DNA of 64,000 nucleotides, taken from assembly GCA_036015235.1 (NCBI GenBank), contig CP107926.1, positions 3,786,001 through 3,850,000 on the forward strand. Direction: 5' to 3'. This DNA is from Streptomyces sp. NBC_00433 (lineage in GTDB: Bacteria; Actinomycetota; Actinomycetes; Streptomycetales; Streptomycetaceae). A program made the position numbers and the translations under genes. The notes under the pieces were generated by a model. It was not told the DNA's origin. It did no database searches and saw only the letters and a program-made list of their open reading frames with translations. This document shows, one piece after another, positions 39,103-47,558 of this stretch. Each line of letters opens with the position of its first letter. Position 1 is the stretch's first letter.

Positions 39103-39480
39103 CCACACCACTCCATCCGGGGTACCCCGACCCCCCATCCGCCCCCACTCGGCGACGGCCGCCACCCCCCACCCACCGTCGTATGCCGACGGACCGCAAC
39201 GCCCCCAGGGGCGCGAGGAACGGCGCGCGTAACCCACCACACGCCGTCCTGTGCGGACGAACGGCCACCACCCCAGGGGCGCGTGGGGGTACCCCCACGC
39301 GCCCCTGGGTGGCACCCCCTTGCCGAAAGGCACCGCACAGCCACCGCGCCAGCGGAAGGGCACCCCCTTGCCGAAGGGGAACCCCCCGGGCCCGGGGAAT
39401 GGCACGCCCTGGTGGAAGGGCCACCGCCCAGGCGCCGCGGCAGCGGGAGGGCGCCGCCGGGCGGAGGGGAGAATGGGGGC
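39103..39480. repeat. Mosaic intergenic repeats, region 4, with a 38-bp perfect palindrome
   Basis: Between the groES operators and the divergent methyltransferase gene no gene is seen. A perfect 38-bp palindrome spans 39272-39309, centred on GGGGGTACCCCC and flanked by GGGGCGCG/CGCGCCCC. Further on, CACCCCCTTGCCGAAAGG and CACCCCCTTGCCGAAGGGG (39312-39329, 39361-39379) repeat a unit also found at 26080 and 40690-40800. The methyltransferase promoter is not visible. Confidence 0.85.
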
Positions 39481-40662
39481 GTGACGCCCGAGGATCTTGA
39501 GGGATTGCTGACCGCCGAAGGGCAAGTGCTGCTGGCCGGGCTGCGGGAGCACGACCCCGTGAACGACCTGGCGGCAGCCACGCGTCTGCGGCGTACCCAC
39601 GCCGCGGACCTGGTGGCGGCGGCCCTGGCCCAAACGCGCCTGCGCCAACGCGCCGTCGCCAAGTTCGGCCCGGTCGACGCCCACCGGATGTACTTCACGC
39701 CGCACGGTCTGGAGCAGTCCACCCGCGCGTCGGTGGCGACCCACCGGGCCGCCAGATTCGCGGACTTCGGGCCCGCGGCCGTCGCGGACCTGTGCTGCGG
39801 CGTCGGCGGCGACGTCATCGCCATGCTGCGGGCCGGCCTGTCGGTCACCGCCGTCGACCGCGACCCGCTGACCTGCGCGGTGGTCAGCGCGAACGCCGCC
39901 GCGCTCGGCCTGGCCGACCGCCTTGAGGTCAGGTGCGCGGACGTGCTGGACGCCGGTACGGGCGGCCTGGACGGCGTCTTCGTGGACCCGGCCCGCCGCA
40001 CGGCGAGGGGCAGGGTCTTCGACCCGGAGGCGTATTCGCCGCCGCTGTCGTGGGCGCTCGGCGCGGCGGCGTCCGGTGCGCCCGGGGCGGTGAAGGTCGC
40101 CCCCGGCATCCCGCACGAGGCGGTGCCGCCCGCCGCGGAGGCCGAGTGGATCTCGGACGGCGGCGACGTGAAGGAGGCGGTGCTGTGGTTCGACGGCCGC
40201 GGCGACCGCGTACGGCCCGGCGGCCGCCGCGCGACCCTGCTCCCGTCGGGCGCCACCCTGGTCGGGCGCGGCCTGCCCGACCCCCCGGTGCGGCCGGTCG
40301 GGCGCTACCTCTACGAGCCGGACGGCGCCGTCATCCGCGCGCATCTCGTGGCCGAGGTCGCGGAGGAAGTACGCGGCGGGCTGATCGACGCCACGATCGC
40401 GTACGTCACCGCCGACGAGTTGCGGCCCACGCCGTTCGCCACCGCGTACGAGGTCACCGACGTCCTGCCCTTCGGGCTGAAGCGGCTCAAGGCGCTGGTG
40501 CGCGAACGCGAGGTCGGTGTCCTCACCGTCAAGAAGCGCGGCTCCGCCGTGGACCCGGAGGACCTCCGCCGCCGCGTAAGGCCTCGCGGCCCGCACTCCA
40601 CGACGGTCTTCCTCACGAGGGCCTCCGGCGCTCCCACGATGCTCCTGGCCCACCCGGCGTAA
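39481..40662 (+). CDS. Class I SAM-dependent methyltransferase with THUMP-like C-terminus
   Basis: A 393-residue protein whose SAM site is FGPAAVADLCCGVGGDVIAMLRAGLSVTAVDRDPLTCAVV, followed by VDPARRTARGRVFDPEAYSPP, resembling tRNA/RNA methyltransferase motif IV. The C-terminal portion (GRYLYEPDGAVIRAHLVAEVAEEV and ALVREREVGVLTVKKRGSAVDPEDL) matches the THUMP-like domain found after such methyltransferases. An RNA substrate is probable but not shown. The GTG start is at 39481; its ribosome binding site is weak or close. It is convergent with the deacetylase. Confidence 0.82.
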   Translation: MTPEDLEGLLTAEGQVLLAGLREHDPVNDLAAATRLRRTHAADLVAAALAQTRLRQRAVAKFGPVDAHRMYFTPHGLEQSTRASVATHRAARFADFGPAAVADLCCGVGGDVIAMLRAGLSVTAVDRDPLTCAVVSANAAALGLADRLEVRCADVLDAGTGGLDGVFVDPARRTARGRVFDPEAYSPPLSWALGAAASGAPGAVKVAPGIPHEAVPPAAEAEWISDGGDVKEAVLWFDGRGDRVRPGGRRATLLPSGATLVGRGLPDPPVRPVGRYLYEPDGAVIRAHLVAEVAEEVRGGLIDATIAYVTADELRPTPFATAYEVTDVLPFGLKRLKALVREREVGVLTVKKRGSAVDPEDLRRRVRPRGPHSTTVFLTRASGAPTMLLAHPA

Positions 40663-40900
40663 CTGTCCGGACGCGCCCTTCCCCGCGCACGGGGGGGTGC
40701 CCTTTCGGCAAGGGCGCCTTCCCCCGGGCACGGGGGGGTGCCCTTTCGGCAGGGGGGCGCCTTCCCCGGGCGCGGGGGTGTGGGGTGCCTCTTCGGCAGG
40801 GGGTGCCCCCACGCGCCCCTGGGGTGGTGGCGGTCCGTCGCCACACGACGGCGAGTGGTGGGTTGCGCGCGCCGTTCCCCGCGCCCCTGGGGGCGCCGCC
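40663..40900. repeat. Mosaic repeats, region 5a: GGCA-hairpin units
   Basis: A run of three imperfect units of about 42-47 bases (from about 40674, 40716 and 40757), each with a C-rich lead, GGGCxCGGGGGGGTGCC, and CxCTTTCGGCA(A/G)GGG. They are followed by ACGCGCCCCTGGGG and the core CGTTCCCCGCGCCCCTGGGG near 40873-40892. One related unit lies at 26045-26098. No gene is seen. Confidence 0.8.
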
Positions 40901-41110
40901 CTACGCAGCGGCGCCCACGCGGCGCCAGCCGCGGATCGGGGGCGGGCCCGCGGCCCTGGGGGGCACCCCCTTACGCAGCGGCGCCCACGCGGCGCCAGCC
41001 GCACATCAGGTGCAGGCCCGCGCCCCTGGGGGGCACCCCCTTACGCAGCAGCGCCCACGCGGCGCCAGCCGCGGATCGGGGGCGGGCCCGCGGCCCTGGG
41101 GGGCGTCGCC
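40901..41110. repeat. Three tandem 70-bp repeats
   Basis: Copies at 40901-40970, 40971-41040 and 41041-41110 are exactly 70 bases each. All begin with TACGCAGC(G/A)GCGCCCACGC at the second base and contain GGCGCCAGCCGC. Copies 1 and 3 are nearly identical apart from their last few bases; copy 2 differs around its middle. The array ends ten bases before the stop codon of the deacetylase gene. Confidence 0.93.
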
Positions 41111-41119
41111 GTGCGTCGG

Positions 41120-41950
41120 CTAGACGTAGTCGTCGAGCCGGGCCAGGGTGAAACCCTGCGAGGCAACTTGCCGCAGCAGGTTGGCGGTCATCACCGTCAT
41201 GGTTTCCCCCTTGAGCTGCGCGGGCCCGCGAAAGTGGGCCAGAATGATGTCACCCGGGTGAAATTTCTTGTCCGGGCGCTGGAACTGCACCTTCTTGATC
41301 TGCATCGACTCGCGCCAGAGAATCATCGCCCGCAGACCCCCGCAGGATGCGACCGCGGCCCGCGTGTCGGCGTTGTAGTTGCCGTACGGCGGCCGGAAGA
41401 GCCCGGGAGCCGTCCCGTATTCGTGCGTGAGCTTCTCCTGCTGAAAGCAGATTTCGTGCTTCTGCTGCGCCAACGACCGTGTGTGCAGGTCGGGGTGACT
41501 GAGCGTGTGGTTCTGTATGGAATTGCCGAGGGCCTGGAGCGGGCGGAAGAAGCCGTAGTCGTTCTTGATGACGTCGTCGGTCAGGAACATCGTGAAGGGG
41601 ATTCTCAGGTCCCGCATCATCTGAACGAATTTGGGGTCCTTCTCCGCGCCGTCGTCGAAGGTCAGGAAGACTATTTTCTGGTCGGTCGGTATGTCGCTGA
41701 CGACGGGTATCGTCCCGTCACCCGTGTGTATCGGTTTGACCGCGGGCGGGGCGGGCGGCGGGGGGAGGAGCGGGAGGCCCCATTTGCGGAAGCCGGCCGC
41801 GCGGTCGTCGGTCGGGGAGGGCTTCGGGGTGGGGGTGGGCGCCGTGGTGCGGGGCGGGGGCGCCGGGGAGTGTGTGGCGTCGGTCGCCGTGCAGGCCGTG
41901 GTGAGGAGCAGGGCCAGGAGCAGGAGGACAGTTCCGCGTGGTGCGCGCAT
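41120..41950 (-). CDS. Secreted polysaccharide deacetylase (NodB fold)
   Basis: Carbohydrate esterase family 4 enzyme of 276 residues, predicted to remove N-acetyl groups from peptidoglycan or another surface glycan. It has a signal peptide (VLLLLALLLTTACTA), possibly of lipoprotein type with the Cys at residue 20, then a Thr/Pro-rich linker. Catalytic motifs are intact: TFDDG with the metal and base Asp, HTLSHP supplying the zinc histidines, RPPYGNYN, and the C-terminal ILAHF. It is followed on its 3' side by the 70-bp tandem repeats. Confidence 0.9.
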   Translation of the reverse strand: MRAPRGTVLLLLALLLTTACTATDATHSPAPPPRTTAPTPTPKPSPTDDRAAGFRKWGLPLLPPPPAPPAVKPIHTGDGTIPVVSDIPTDQKIVFLTFDDGAEKDPKFVQMMRDLRIPFTMFLTDDVIKNDYGFFRPLQALGNSIQNHTLSHPDLHTRSLAQQKHEICFQQEKLTHEYGTAPGLFRPPYGNYNADTRAAVASCGGLRAMILWRESMQIKKVQFQRPDKKFHPGDIILAHFRGPAQLKGETMTVMTANLLRQVASQGFTLARLDDYV

Positions 41951-42030
41951 GGGGGAGGGACCCTACGTCGGGTGCTGCTACGTCGTGGTACGAGCACTCG
42001 GCGGCGCGCTCACCTTGGACGAGGCGTTTT

Positions 42031-42303
42031 TCAGCCCGCTGGTTCCACCGCGACGGAGCTGAACCGCCAGCGGTGGACGTCGCGGCGCACCAGGTCGGCG
42101 GGCGGCTGGGCCAGTTCGGGCACGGCGTCGTCGTATGCGGCGTCCCACCAGGTCAGGACGAGGACGCGGTCACCGGGCGCGGTGAGGAATTCGCGGCGCA
42201 GGAAGCCGCCGGGCAGTGCGGCGGCGGCTTCCCGGGCCCAGGCGAGGAGTTCGGGGCCGCGGCCCTTGGCGGCGGCGGCCTCCCACATGAGGGTGACGCT
42301 CAT
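42031..42303 (-). CDS. Small conserved hypothetical protein
   Basis: A 90-residue soluble protein ([27 protein letters not shown] at the start is characteristic) with an alternation of helix and strand that recalls small ferredoxin-fold, ABM-type monooxygenase proteins; this is a weak resemblance only. The ATG overlaps the tsaD stop codon by four bases, so it is the last, coupled gene of the tsaB-rimI-tsaD operon. Function unknown. Confidence 0.7.
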   Translation of the reverse strand: MSVTLMWEAAAAKGRGPELLAWAREAAAALPGGFLRREFLTAPGDRVLVLTWWDAAYDDAVPELAQPPADLVRRDVHRWRFSSVAVEPAG

Positions 42304-43457
42304 CCGTAGAGGTTGCCTTCGCCGACCTCGTGCGAGTGCGCGTGCGCGTGGCCGTGCCCGTGCCGGTGCGCCTCAATGCCAGCCCCGACGCCGGCGCCGG
42401 CGTCCACGTGCGTGTGCCCCGGCACGGACACCTCGGTGACCGGCAGCGAGGAGTCGGCCGGGAGGTCGAAGGTGGACGAGGGGCGCCCTCGGGCGACCAT
42501 TTCCGCGCCCAGCGCGGCCACCATGGCGCCGTTGTCGGTGCACAGGCCGGGGCGCGGCACCCGGAGGCGGATTCCGGCGCCCTCGCAGCGTTCCAGGGCC
42601 AGGGAGCGCAGCCGGGAGTTGGCGGCGACTCCCCCGCCGATCATCAGGTGGTCGACGCCGTTGTCCTTGCAGGCCCTCAGGGCTTTACGGGTCAGCACGT
42701 CGACCACGGCCTCCTGGAAGGACGCGGCCACGTCGGCGACGGGGACGTCCTGGCCGTCCCTGCGGCGGGCCTCGACCCAGCGGGCGACGGCGGTCTTGAG
42801 GCCGGAGAAGGAGAAGTCGTAGAGCGGGTCGCGGCCGCCGGTCAGGCCCCGGGGGAAGGCGATGGCGGCGGGGTCGCCCTCGCGGGCGTAGCGGTCGATC
42901 GCGGGGCCGCCGGGGAAGCCGAGGCCGAGGACCCGGGCGACCTTGTCGAAGGCCTCGCCGGCCGCGTCGTCGATGGTGGCGCCCAGCGGGCGTACGTCGC
43001 CGGTGATGTCGGGGGCCAGCAGCAGCGAGGAGTGGCCGCCGGAGACCAGCAGCGCCATCGTCGGCTCGGGCAGGGGGCCGTGTTCGAGCTGGTCGACGCA
43101 GATGTGCGAGGCGAGGTGGTTGACGCCGTAGAGCGGCTTGCCGAGCGCGTAGGCGTACGCCTTGGCCGCCGACACCCCGACCAGCAGCGCGCCCGCGAGG
43201 CCGGGGCCGGCGGTCACGGCGATGGCGTCGAGGTCGCCCGCGGTCACGCCGGCCTGCTTGAGCGCCCGCTGGATGGTGGGGACCATCGCCTCCAGGTGGG
43301 CGCGGCTGGCGACCTCCGGGACGACGCCGCCGTAGCGGGCGTGCTCGTCGACGCTGGAGGCGACGGCGTCGGCGAGCAGGGTGTGCCCGCGGACGATGCC
43401 GACGCCGGTCTCGTCGCACGAGGTCTCGATGCCGAGCACTAGGGGTTCGTCAGCCAT
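42300..43457 (-). CDS. tsaD: tRNA t6A biosynthesis protein TsaD with His-rich tail
   Basis: Transfers the threonylcarbamoyl group to A37 of ANN-decoding tRNAs, working with TsaB and TsaE encoded close by. The 385 residues begin [16 protein letters not shown]; metal-binding histidines are in NHLASH, and [12 protein letters not shown] and [11 protein letters not shown] are standard. After the normal end there is a 40-residue tail with at least ten histidines (residues about 345-385, [13 protein letters not shown]), not part of the core enzyme. Its start overlaps the rimI stop by eight bases. Confidence 0.95.
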   Translation of the reverse strand: MADEPLVLGIETSCDETGVGIVRGHTLLADAVASSVDEHARYGGVVPEVASRAHLEAMVPTIQRALKQAGVTAGDLDAIAVTAGPGLAGALLVGVSAAKAYAYALGKPLYGVNHLASHICVDQLEHGPLPEPTMALLVSGGHSSLLLAPDITGDVRPLGATIDDAAGEAFDKVARVLGLGFPGGPAIDRYAREGDPAAIAFPRGLTGGRDPLYDFSFSGLKTAVARWVEARRRDGQDVPVADVAASFQEAVVDVLTRKALRACKDNGVDHLMIGGGVAANSRLRSLALERCEGAGIRLRVPRPGLCTDNGAMVAALGAEMVARGRPSSTFDLPADSSLPVTEVSVPGHTHVDAGAGVGAGIEAHRHGHGHAHAHSHEVGEGNLYG

Positions 43458-43956
43458 GGAATTCCTCAGCCAGGTTCTGTGCCGGGTCGGCGCGGCGCAT
43501 GACGAGCGCGTTGACGTTGCCCGGCTGGTAGTAGCCCTTGCGGATGCCGATCGGCTCGAAGCCGAAGCGCTGGTAGAGCCGCTGGGCGCGGGCGTTGTCG
43601 ACCCGTACTTCGAGCAGCACCTCGTGGCATTCCGCGGCGGTCGCGGCCCGCAGCAGGGCGGTGAGCAGCCGGGAGCCGAGCCCGGTGCTCCAGTGGTCGC
43701 GGGCGACCGCGATGGTCTGGACGTCGCCGGTGCCCGCGATCGCGGCGAGCCCCGCATAGCCGGCGATACGGCCGTCGGGGGTCTCCGCGACGAGGTAGGT
43801 CCGCGTGGCGGCCGGGTGCCTGGTGTCGGCGATCTCCGACCAGAACATGCCGCGGGACCAGGCGTCGTCGGGGAAGAGGGCGACTTCGAGTGCGACGACC
43901 CGGTCCAGGTCCCACCAGCGCATGTCGCGCAGGACCACGTCGTTCAGGTCGTTCAC
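43450..43956 (-). CDS. rimI: Ribosomal protein S18 alanine N-acetyltransferase RimI
   Basis: GNAT enzyme of 168 residues that acetylates the N-terminal alanine of ribosomal protein S18 and possibly other proteins. Motifs: [16 protein letters not shown], the acetyl-CoA segment [19 protein letters not shown], and the C-terminal [35 protein letters not shown]. Its GTG start overlaps the tsaB stop by four bases, and it overlaps tsaD. The tsaB-rimI-tsaD order is standard in actinomycetes. Confidence 0.94.
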   Translation of the reverse strand: MNDLNDVVLRDMRWWDLDRVVALEVALFPDDAWSRGMFWSEIADTRHPAATRTYLVAETPDGRIAGYAGLAAIAGTGDVQTIAVARDHWSTGLGSRLLTALLRAATAAECHEVLLEVRVDNARAQRLYQRFGFEPIGIRKGYYQPGNVNALVMRRADPAQNLAEEFHG

Positions 43957-44618
43957 TTCGGCAGGACCGCCTTGTAGCCGGCGGGCACCTGGGCGTCGGG
44001 GCGGCGCAGGTAGAGCGGCAGCGCGGGGGCGAAGGCCTCGCCCGCGGCCAGCCGGTGGGCGGCGAGCGCGGCGAGCGAGCCGGCCGACTGGTGGGCGGGG
44101 TCGGGGCGGCGGTCGGTGAAGGCCTCGGGGTAGAGCGCGGCGCCGGCGCCGACGGCGGGCAGCGCGAGGACGTCCTGCGGCAGGTCGGCGGCGCGGTTCA
44201 CCGCGGGCTCGGTGACGCGGACGGCGGGGCCGTCGTAGCGGGCCCAGTAGACCTCTTTGCGGCGGGCGTCGGTGGCGACCGTGAAGGGTCCGGCCAGGCC
44301 CGCCTCGCCCGCGGCCCAGGCGAGGCCGTCGAGGGTGCACACGCCGTGCACGGGGATGTCCAGGGCGTCGCCGAAGGACGCGGCGGTGACCAGGCCGACC
44401 CGCAGCCCGGTGTAGGGGCCGGGTCCGACGCCGACGACGACGCCGGTGACGTCGGCGAGCGCACGGCCCGCGGTGGCCAGGACCCGGTCGATGGCGGGCA
44501 CCAGCAGTTCGCCGTGCCGGCGCGCGTCGACGACCGTGGACTCGGCGAGCACCCGCTCCCCGTCGTGCAGGGCGGCGGTGACGGCGGGCGTGGCGGTGTC
44601 GAAGGCAAGCAGCAGCAC
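43953..44618 (-). CDS. tsaB: tRNA t6A biosynthesis protein TsaB
   Basis: Partner of TsaD in the t6A complex, 221 residues with an ASKHA-fold N-lobe (LLLAFDTATPAVTAAL) and the family signature VVVGVGPGPYTGLRVGLVTAASFGDAL. It lacks the metal-binding histidines of TsaD, as expected. GTG start preceded by a G-run. First gene of the coupled tsaB-rimI-tsaD set; it is divergent from a pseudo-L,D-transpeptidase gene. Confidence 0.94.
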   Translation of the reverse strand: MLLLAFDTATPAVTAALHDGERVLAESTVVDARRHGELLVPAIDRVLATAGRALADVTGVVVGVGPGPYTGLRVGLVTAASFGDALDIPVHGVCTLDGLAWAAGEAGLAGPFTVATDARRKEVYWARYDGPAVRVTEPAVNRAADLPQDVLALPAVGAGAALYPEAFTDRRPDPAHQSAGSLAALAAHRLAAGEAFAPALPLYLRRPDAQVPAGYKAVLPK

Positions 44619-44751
44619 GCCCCCAGGGTACGGGCAGGGCCCGTACGGCCGCGGCGGTGGTGTGCGGGCTCTGGCCCAGGGCGGCGGAGGCGGCCGCGGC
44701 GGCTGCTACCGTCAGCGGGGAGTAGGCGCGCAACCCGACCGGAGGACTTCC

Positions 44752-45300
44752 GTGGCAATCAAAGCCGGCACCCTCGTCACGGGACTGACCGCGGCGGCCA
44801 TGGTGGTGATCGCGGTGATGGCCGCGCAGGCGTCGGGTTCGGCGCCGAAGGGCCCGGCGGCGGCGCATTCCGCGGCCCCGCCGCAGAAGTCCGCCTCGGT
44901 CAAGCCGAAGCCGAGGACGTATCCGCTGCCCCTGCACTCGGGTGTCGGCAAGCGCGTCGTCTACGGCGTCTCCGCGCAGCGGGTGTGGCTGGTGGACGAC
45001 GGCAACAAGGTGGTGCGCACCTATCCGGTGGTCGCCGGCAATGTGAAGCCGTCCAAGGGGCTGCACCATGTCTTCTTCCGGCGCGAGGTGGGCGTCGGCG
45101 GTGACGGCAAGCAGGTCGAGCACACGGTGCTCTTCGCGATGACCGGCGGGGTGAACATCGGTTTCAGCGCGGCCGTCGACGGCTCGCTGACCAAGCCGGA
45201 CCCGGCGAAGCAGAATGCGGCGATCCGGGCGACGCGCGCCGACACCGCGGCGATGTGGCAGTTCGCGACGGTGGGCAGCGCCATCGACGTGATGCCCTGA
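44752..45300 (+). CDS. Membrane-anchored L,D-transpeptidase-like protein lacking the catalytic Cys
   Basis: A 182-residue protein with an N-terminal membrane segment (GLTAAAMVVIAVMAA), a Pro/Ala/Lys linker, and a domain aligning by eye with the YkuD fold (QRVWLVDDGNKVVRTYPVVAGN; then ATRADTAAMWQFATVGSAIDVM at the C-terminus). Where active enzymes have SHGCIR, this has NAAIR at 155-159, and no upstream HGT motif is visible. It is therefore probably not a transpeptidase and may bind peptidoglycan or act as a regulator. GTG start with GGAGGA five bases upstream. Confidence 0.72.
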   Translation: MAIKAGTLVTGLTAAAMVVIAVMAAQASGSAPKGPAAAHSAAPPQKSASVKPKPRTYPLPLHSGVGKRVVYGVSAQRVWLVDDGNKVVRTYPVVAGNVKPSKGLHHVFFRREVGVGGDGKQVEHTVLFAMTGGVNIGFSAAVDGSLTKPDPAKQNAAIRATRADTAAMWQFATVGSAIDVMP

Positions 45301-45373
45301 CGGCTCGGCGCACTGCTGCGGGCAGCGCGGGCGTGGCATATTGCCGCGCCCGCTGTTTTTTCACCCGTACGGG

Positions 45374-45526
45374 CTATGCCGCGTCCTCGTCGGGGACGCC
45401 GGCGGGGGCCTCGGGCCGCGGTGCGGCGGGCGGCGGGGTGGAGATCCGGCGGGCCGCCTCTGCGGCGGCGAGCAGGTCGCGGAAGGTGGGGGCGGGCTGG
45501 TGGTCCTGGGGGTCGTGGGCCGACAT
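45374..45526 (-). CDS. Small 50-residue hypothetical protein
   Basis: A short reading frame with a good ribosome binding site (GGGGAGG four to five bases before the ATG) encoding 50 residues: an acidic/His-rich start (MSAHDPQDHQ), a helix FRDLLAAAEAARRI, and a Pro/Ala-rich acidic end. Codon use fits a coding sequence. No family is recognised. It lies between tsaE and tsaB in the same orientation, 24 bases downstream of an iron-box-like dyad. Confidence 0.65.
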   Translation of the reverse strand: MSAHDPQDHQPAPTFRDLLAAAEAARRISTPPPAAPRPEAPAGVPDEDAA

Positions 45527-45549
45527 GGTGCCTCCCCGAGCGGTGGAAG

Positions 45550-45563
45550 TTAGGCAGCCCTAA
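45550..45563. promoter_or_regulatory. Possible iron box (DmdR/IdeR-type dyad)
   Basis: TTAGGCAGCCCTAA has 5-bp inverted arms (TTAGG/CCTAA) and matches 11 of 14 central positions of the actinomycete iron-box core TTAGGCTAACCTAA. It lies 24 bases upstream of the 50-residue protein. One short match in isolation, so tentative. Confidence 0.4.
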
Positions 45564-45754
45564 GCGGGCCCCTGGGAACCAGGACACCACGGGTGCCGGT
45601 CCCCACGCAACATCTTCCCGACAGCCTGTCGGTTCATGCCGCGCCCGCTCGGGGCCCTCCCGCCGTTCAAGGCCTGCACGACGGCCGTCAGTTCCGCTCG
45701 GGCCTGTCCCGCCCCTCGGACCTCAGGGGCCGCTCGGGCGCTCCGGTCCCTCCC

Positions 45755-46297
45755 TCAGACCTCCAGCGCCGCCAGGTCCGTACCGGCCCAACGCGGGCCG
45801 ATGCCGCTGACGGTGACCACCCTGGCGTCGTCGTCGGCTTCGGGGGTGGAGCCCACCGTGCGCTCGATGACGACCTGCAGGCGGGCCTCGGACAGCTCCT
45901 CGACCTTGCCCTCGCCCCACTCGACGACCACCACCGACTCCGGCAGCGACACGTCGAGGTCCAGGTCCTCCATCTCGTCCAGGCCGCCGCCCAGCCGGTA
46001 GGCGTCCACGTGGACCAGGGCGGGGCCGCCGGTCAGCGAGGGGTGGACGCGGGCGATGACGAAGGTCGGCGAAGTGACGGCGCCGCGTACGCCCAGGCCC
46101 TCGCCCAGGCCCCGGGTCAGGGTGGTCTTCCCCGCGCCCAGCTCGCCGTTGAGCAGGACCAGGTCGCCGGGGTCGAGCAGCGCGGCGAGGCGTCGCCCCA
46201 GGTCACGCATGCGCTCGGCGGTACGTACGGTGATCCGGACGGCAGGGGGGAGCCGGTCCTGAGTGCCCGCCGGGAACGGGTCGTGCGGTGTGCCCAT
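45755..46297 (-). CDS. tsaE: tRNA t6A biosynthesis ATPase TsaE
   Basis: P-loop ATPase of 180 residues that supports turnover of the TsaB-TsaD complex. Walker A is LNGELGAGKTTLTRGLGEGLG, followed by VTSPTFVI and VHVDAYRLGG, and the acidic VVEWGE near the end. The N-terminus is about 25 residues longer than in many homologues. It lies downstream of the alpha/beta hydrolase gene in the alr operon. Confidence 0.95.
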   Translation of the reverse strand: MGTPHDPFPAGTQDRLPPAVRITVRTAERMRDLGRRLAALLDPGDLVLLNGELGAGKTTLTRGLGEGLGVRGAVTSPTFVIARVHPSLTGGPALVHVDAYRLGGGLDEMEDLDLDVSLPESVVVVEWGEGKVEELSEARLQVVIERTVGSTPEADDDARVVTVSGIGPRWAGTDLAALEV

Positions 46298-46357
46298 GAC
46301 CGCGAAGCCTACGCGCCGACCCGCACACCCCGCCCGTCCGCGACCCGTCCGGCCGCC

Positions 46358-47542
46358 TTACGCCTCGCCCGCCGCCGCCAGCTCGCGCAGCCCGTCGGCG
46401 ACCGGTGCCCGCACCGAGTCCGCGGCATGGGCGATCAGCAGCGCGAGGGCCGAATTCACCAGCTCGGGCCGTTCGAAGATCACCAGGTGCCCGGCGCCCG
46501 GCACGACCACCAGCTCGGCCTCGGGGAGCTTCTCGGCGATCTCGGTGCTGTGCGCGCTGGGCGTCAGCAGGTCCTTGTCCCCGGCCATCACCAGGGCCGG
46601 CAGCCCGTCCAGCACGGCGAGCGCGTCGCCCTTCTCGTGCTCGGTGAAGGCCGGGTAGAACTCGGCGACCACGTCGATCGGCGTCGACTCGATCAGCCGC
46701 TCGGCGAACCGCCCGACCGCCGGGTCCACGTCCGAGCCGAACGAATAGCGCTTGATGATCCCGGCGAAGAGCTCGGCGGTGGCCCGCCGCGCCCGCTCCA
46801 CCAGGTCGGCCTGGCTGCCCATGACCTTCAGCAGGCCCGGCGCGACCGCGCGGAAGGCCCGCGCGCCGACCGCGGGCAGCCCCAGGGTGACCGCGGCCAG
46901 CTTGCCCGAGGACGTCGAGATGAAGCCGACCCCGGCGACCCGCTCGCGGACGTAGTCCGGGTACTGGTCGGCGAAGGCCATCACCGTCATGCCGCCCATC
47001 GAGTGGCCGACCAGCACGACCGGCCCCTCCGGCGCGCACGCGTCGAGCACGGCCTTCAGGTCGCGGCCCAGCTGGTCGATGGTCGCGGGGGCGCCCGCGG
47101 CCTGGTCGCGGCCGCGCTCGCTGCGGCCGTGGCTGCGCTGGTCCCAGTAGACCGCCCGCACCGAGCCGCGCAGGGCCGCCCGCTGGAAGTGCCAGGAGTC
47201 CTGGTTGAGGCAGTAGCCGTGCGAGAAGACCACGGTGACCGGCAGCGGCGCGGCCCCGCCGCCCCTGCGCCCGCGCCGCCAGCCGCGGCGCGCGGGCGGC
47301 TCCGCCACCTCGACGGGCGTGATGTCCTCGGTCTCGAAATACAGCTCGGTGCCGTCCTCCGCGGTCGCGGTGCCCGGCACCCCGCGCAGATTCCCGTAGG
47401 GCCCGGTCGCGTCCAGCGCCAGCTGCGCCTTGCGCCGCACCCCGCGCCCGACGGTGACCCGCTCGATCGCCAGCCCGGCGGCGGCCCCCGCGGCCGCCAC
47501 CCCGATCGCGGCACCGACCAGCCCGGCCCGCTCCCACTTCAC
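46358..47542 (-). CDS. Alpha/beta hydrolase with N-terminal membrane segment
   Basis: A 394-residue serine hydrolase. A hydrophobic N-terminal segment ([20 protein letters not shown]) precedes a basic linker and the hydrolase domain: oxyanion region VVFSHGYCLNQDSW, nucleophile elbow GHSMGGMT, acid in LVMAGDKDLLTP and His in VPGAGHLVIFE. Substrate unknown. GTG 47542 was chosen with GGGAG upstream; GTG 47566 or 47554 are alternatives that would overlap or abut the alr stop. It lies between alr and tsaE, a conserved actinomycete arrangement. Confidence 0.88.
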   Translation of the reverse strand: MKWERAGLVGAAIGVAAAGAAAGLAIERVTVGRGVRRKAQLALDATGPYGNLRGVPGTATAEDGTELYFETEDITPVEVAEPPARRGWRRGRRGGGAAPLPVTVVFSHGYCLNQDSWHFQRAALRGSVRAVYWDQRSHGRSERGRDQAAGAPATIDQLGRDLKAVLDACAPEGPVVLVGHSMGGMTVMAFADQYPDYVRERVAGVGFISTSSGKLAAVTLGLPAVGARAFRAVAPGLLKVMGSQADLVERARRATAELFAGIIKRYSFGSDVDPAVGRFAERLIESTPIDVVAEFYPAFTEHEKGDALAVLDGLPALVMAGDKDLLTPSAHSTEIAEKLPEAELVVVPGAGHLVIFERPELVNSALALLIAHAADSVRAPVADGLRELAAAGEA

Positions 47543-47558
47543 GCCTGCTCCCACCTGC

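Noticed and set aside
40901-41110. Replication origin or iteron array in the 70-bp tandem repeats
   Set aside because: No DnaA boxes (TTGTCCACA-like), no replication gene, and GC-rich units; a minisatellite is the simpler reading.
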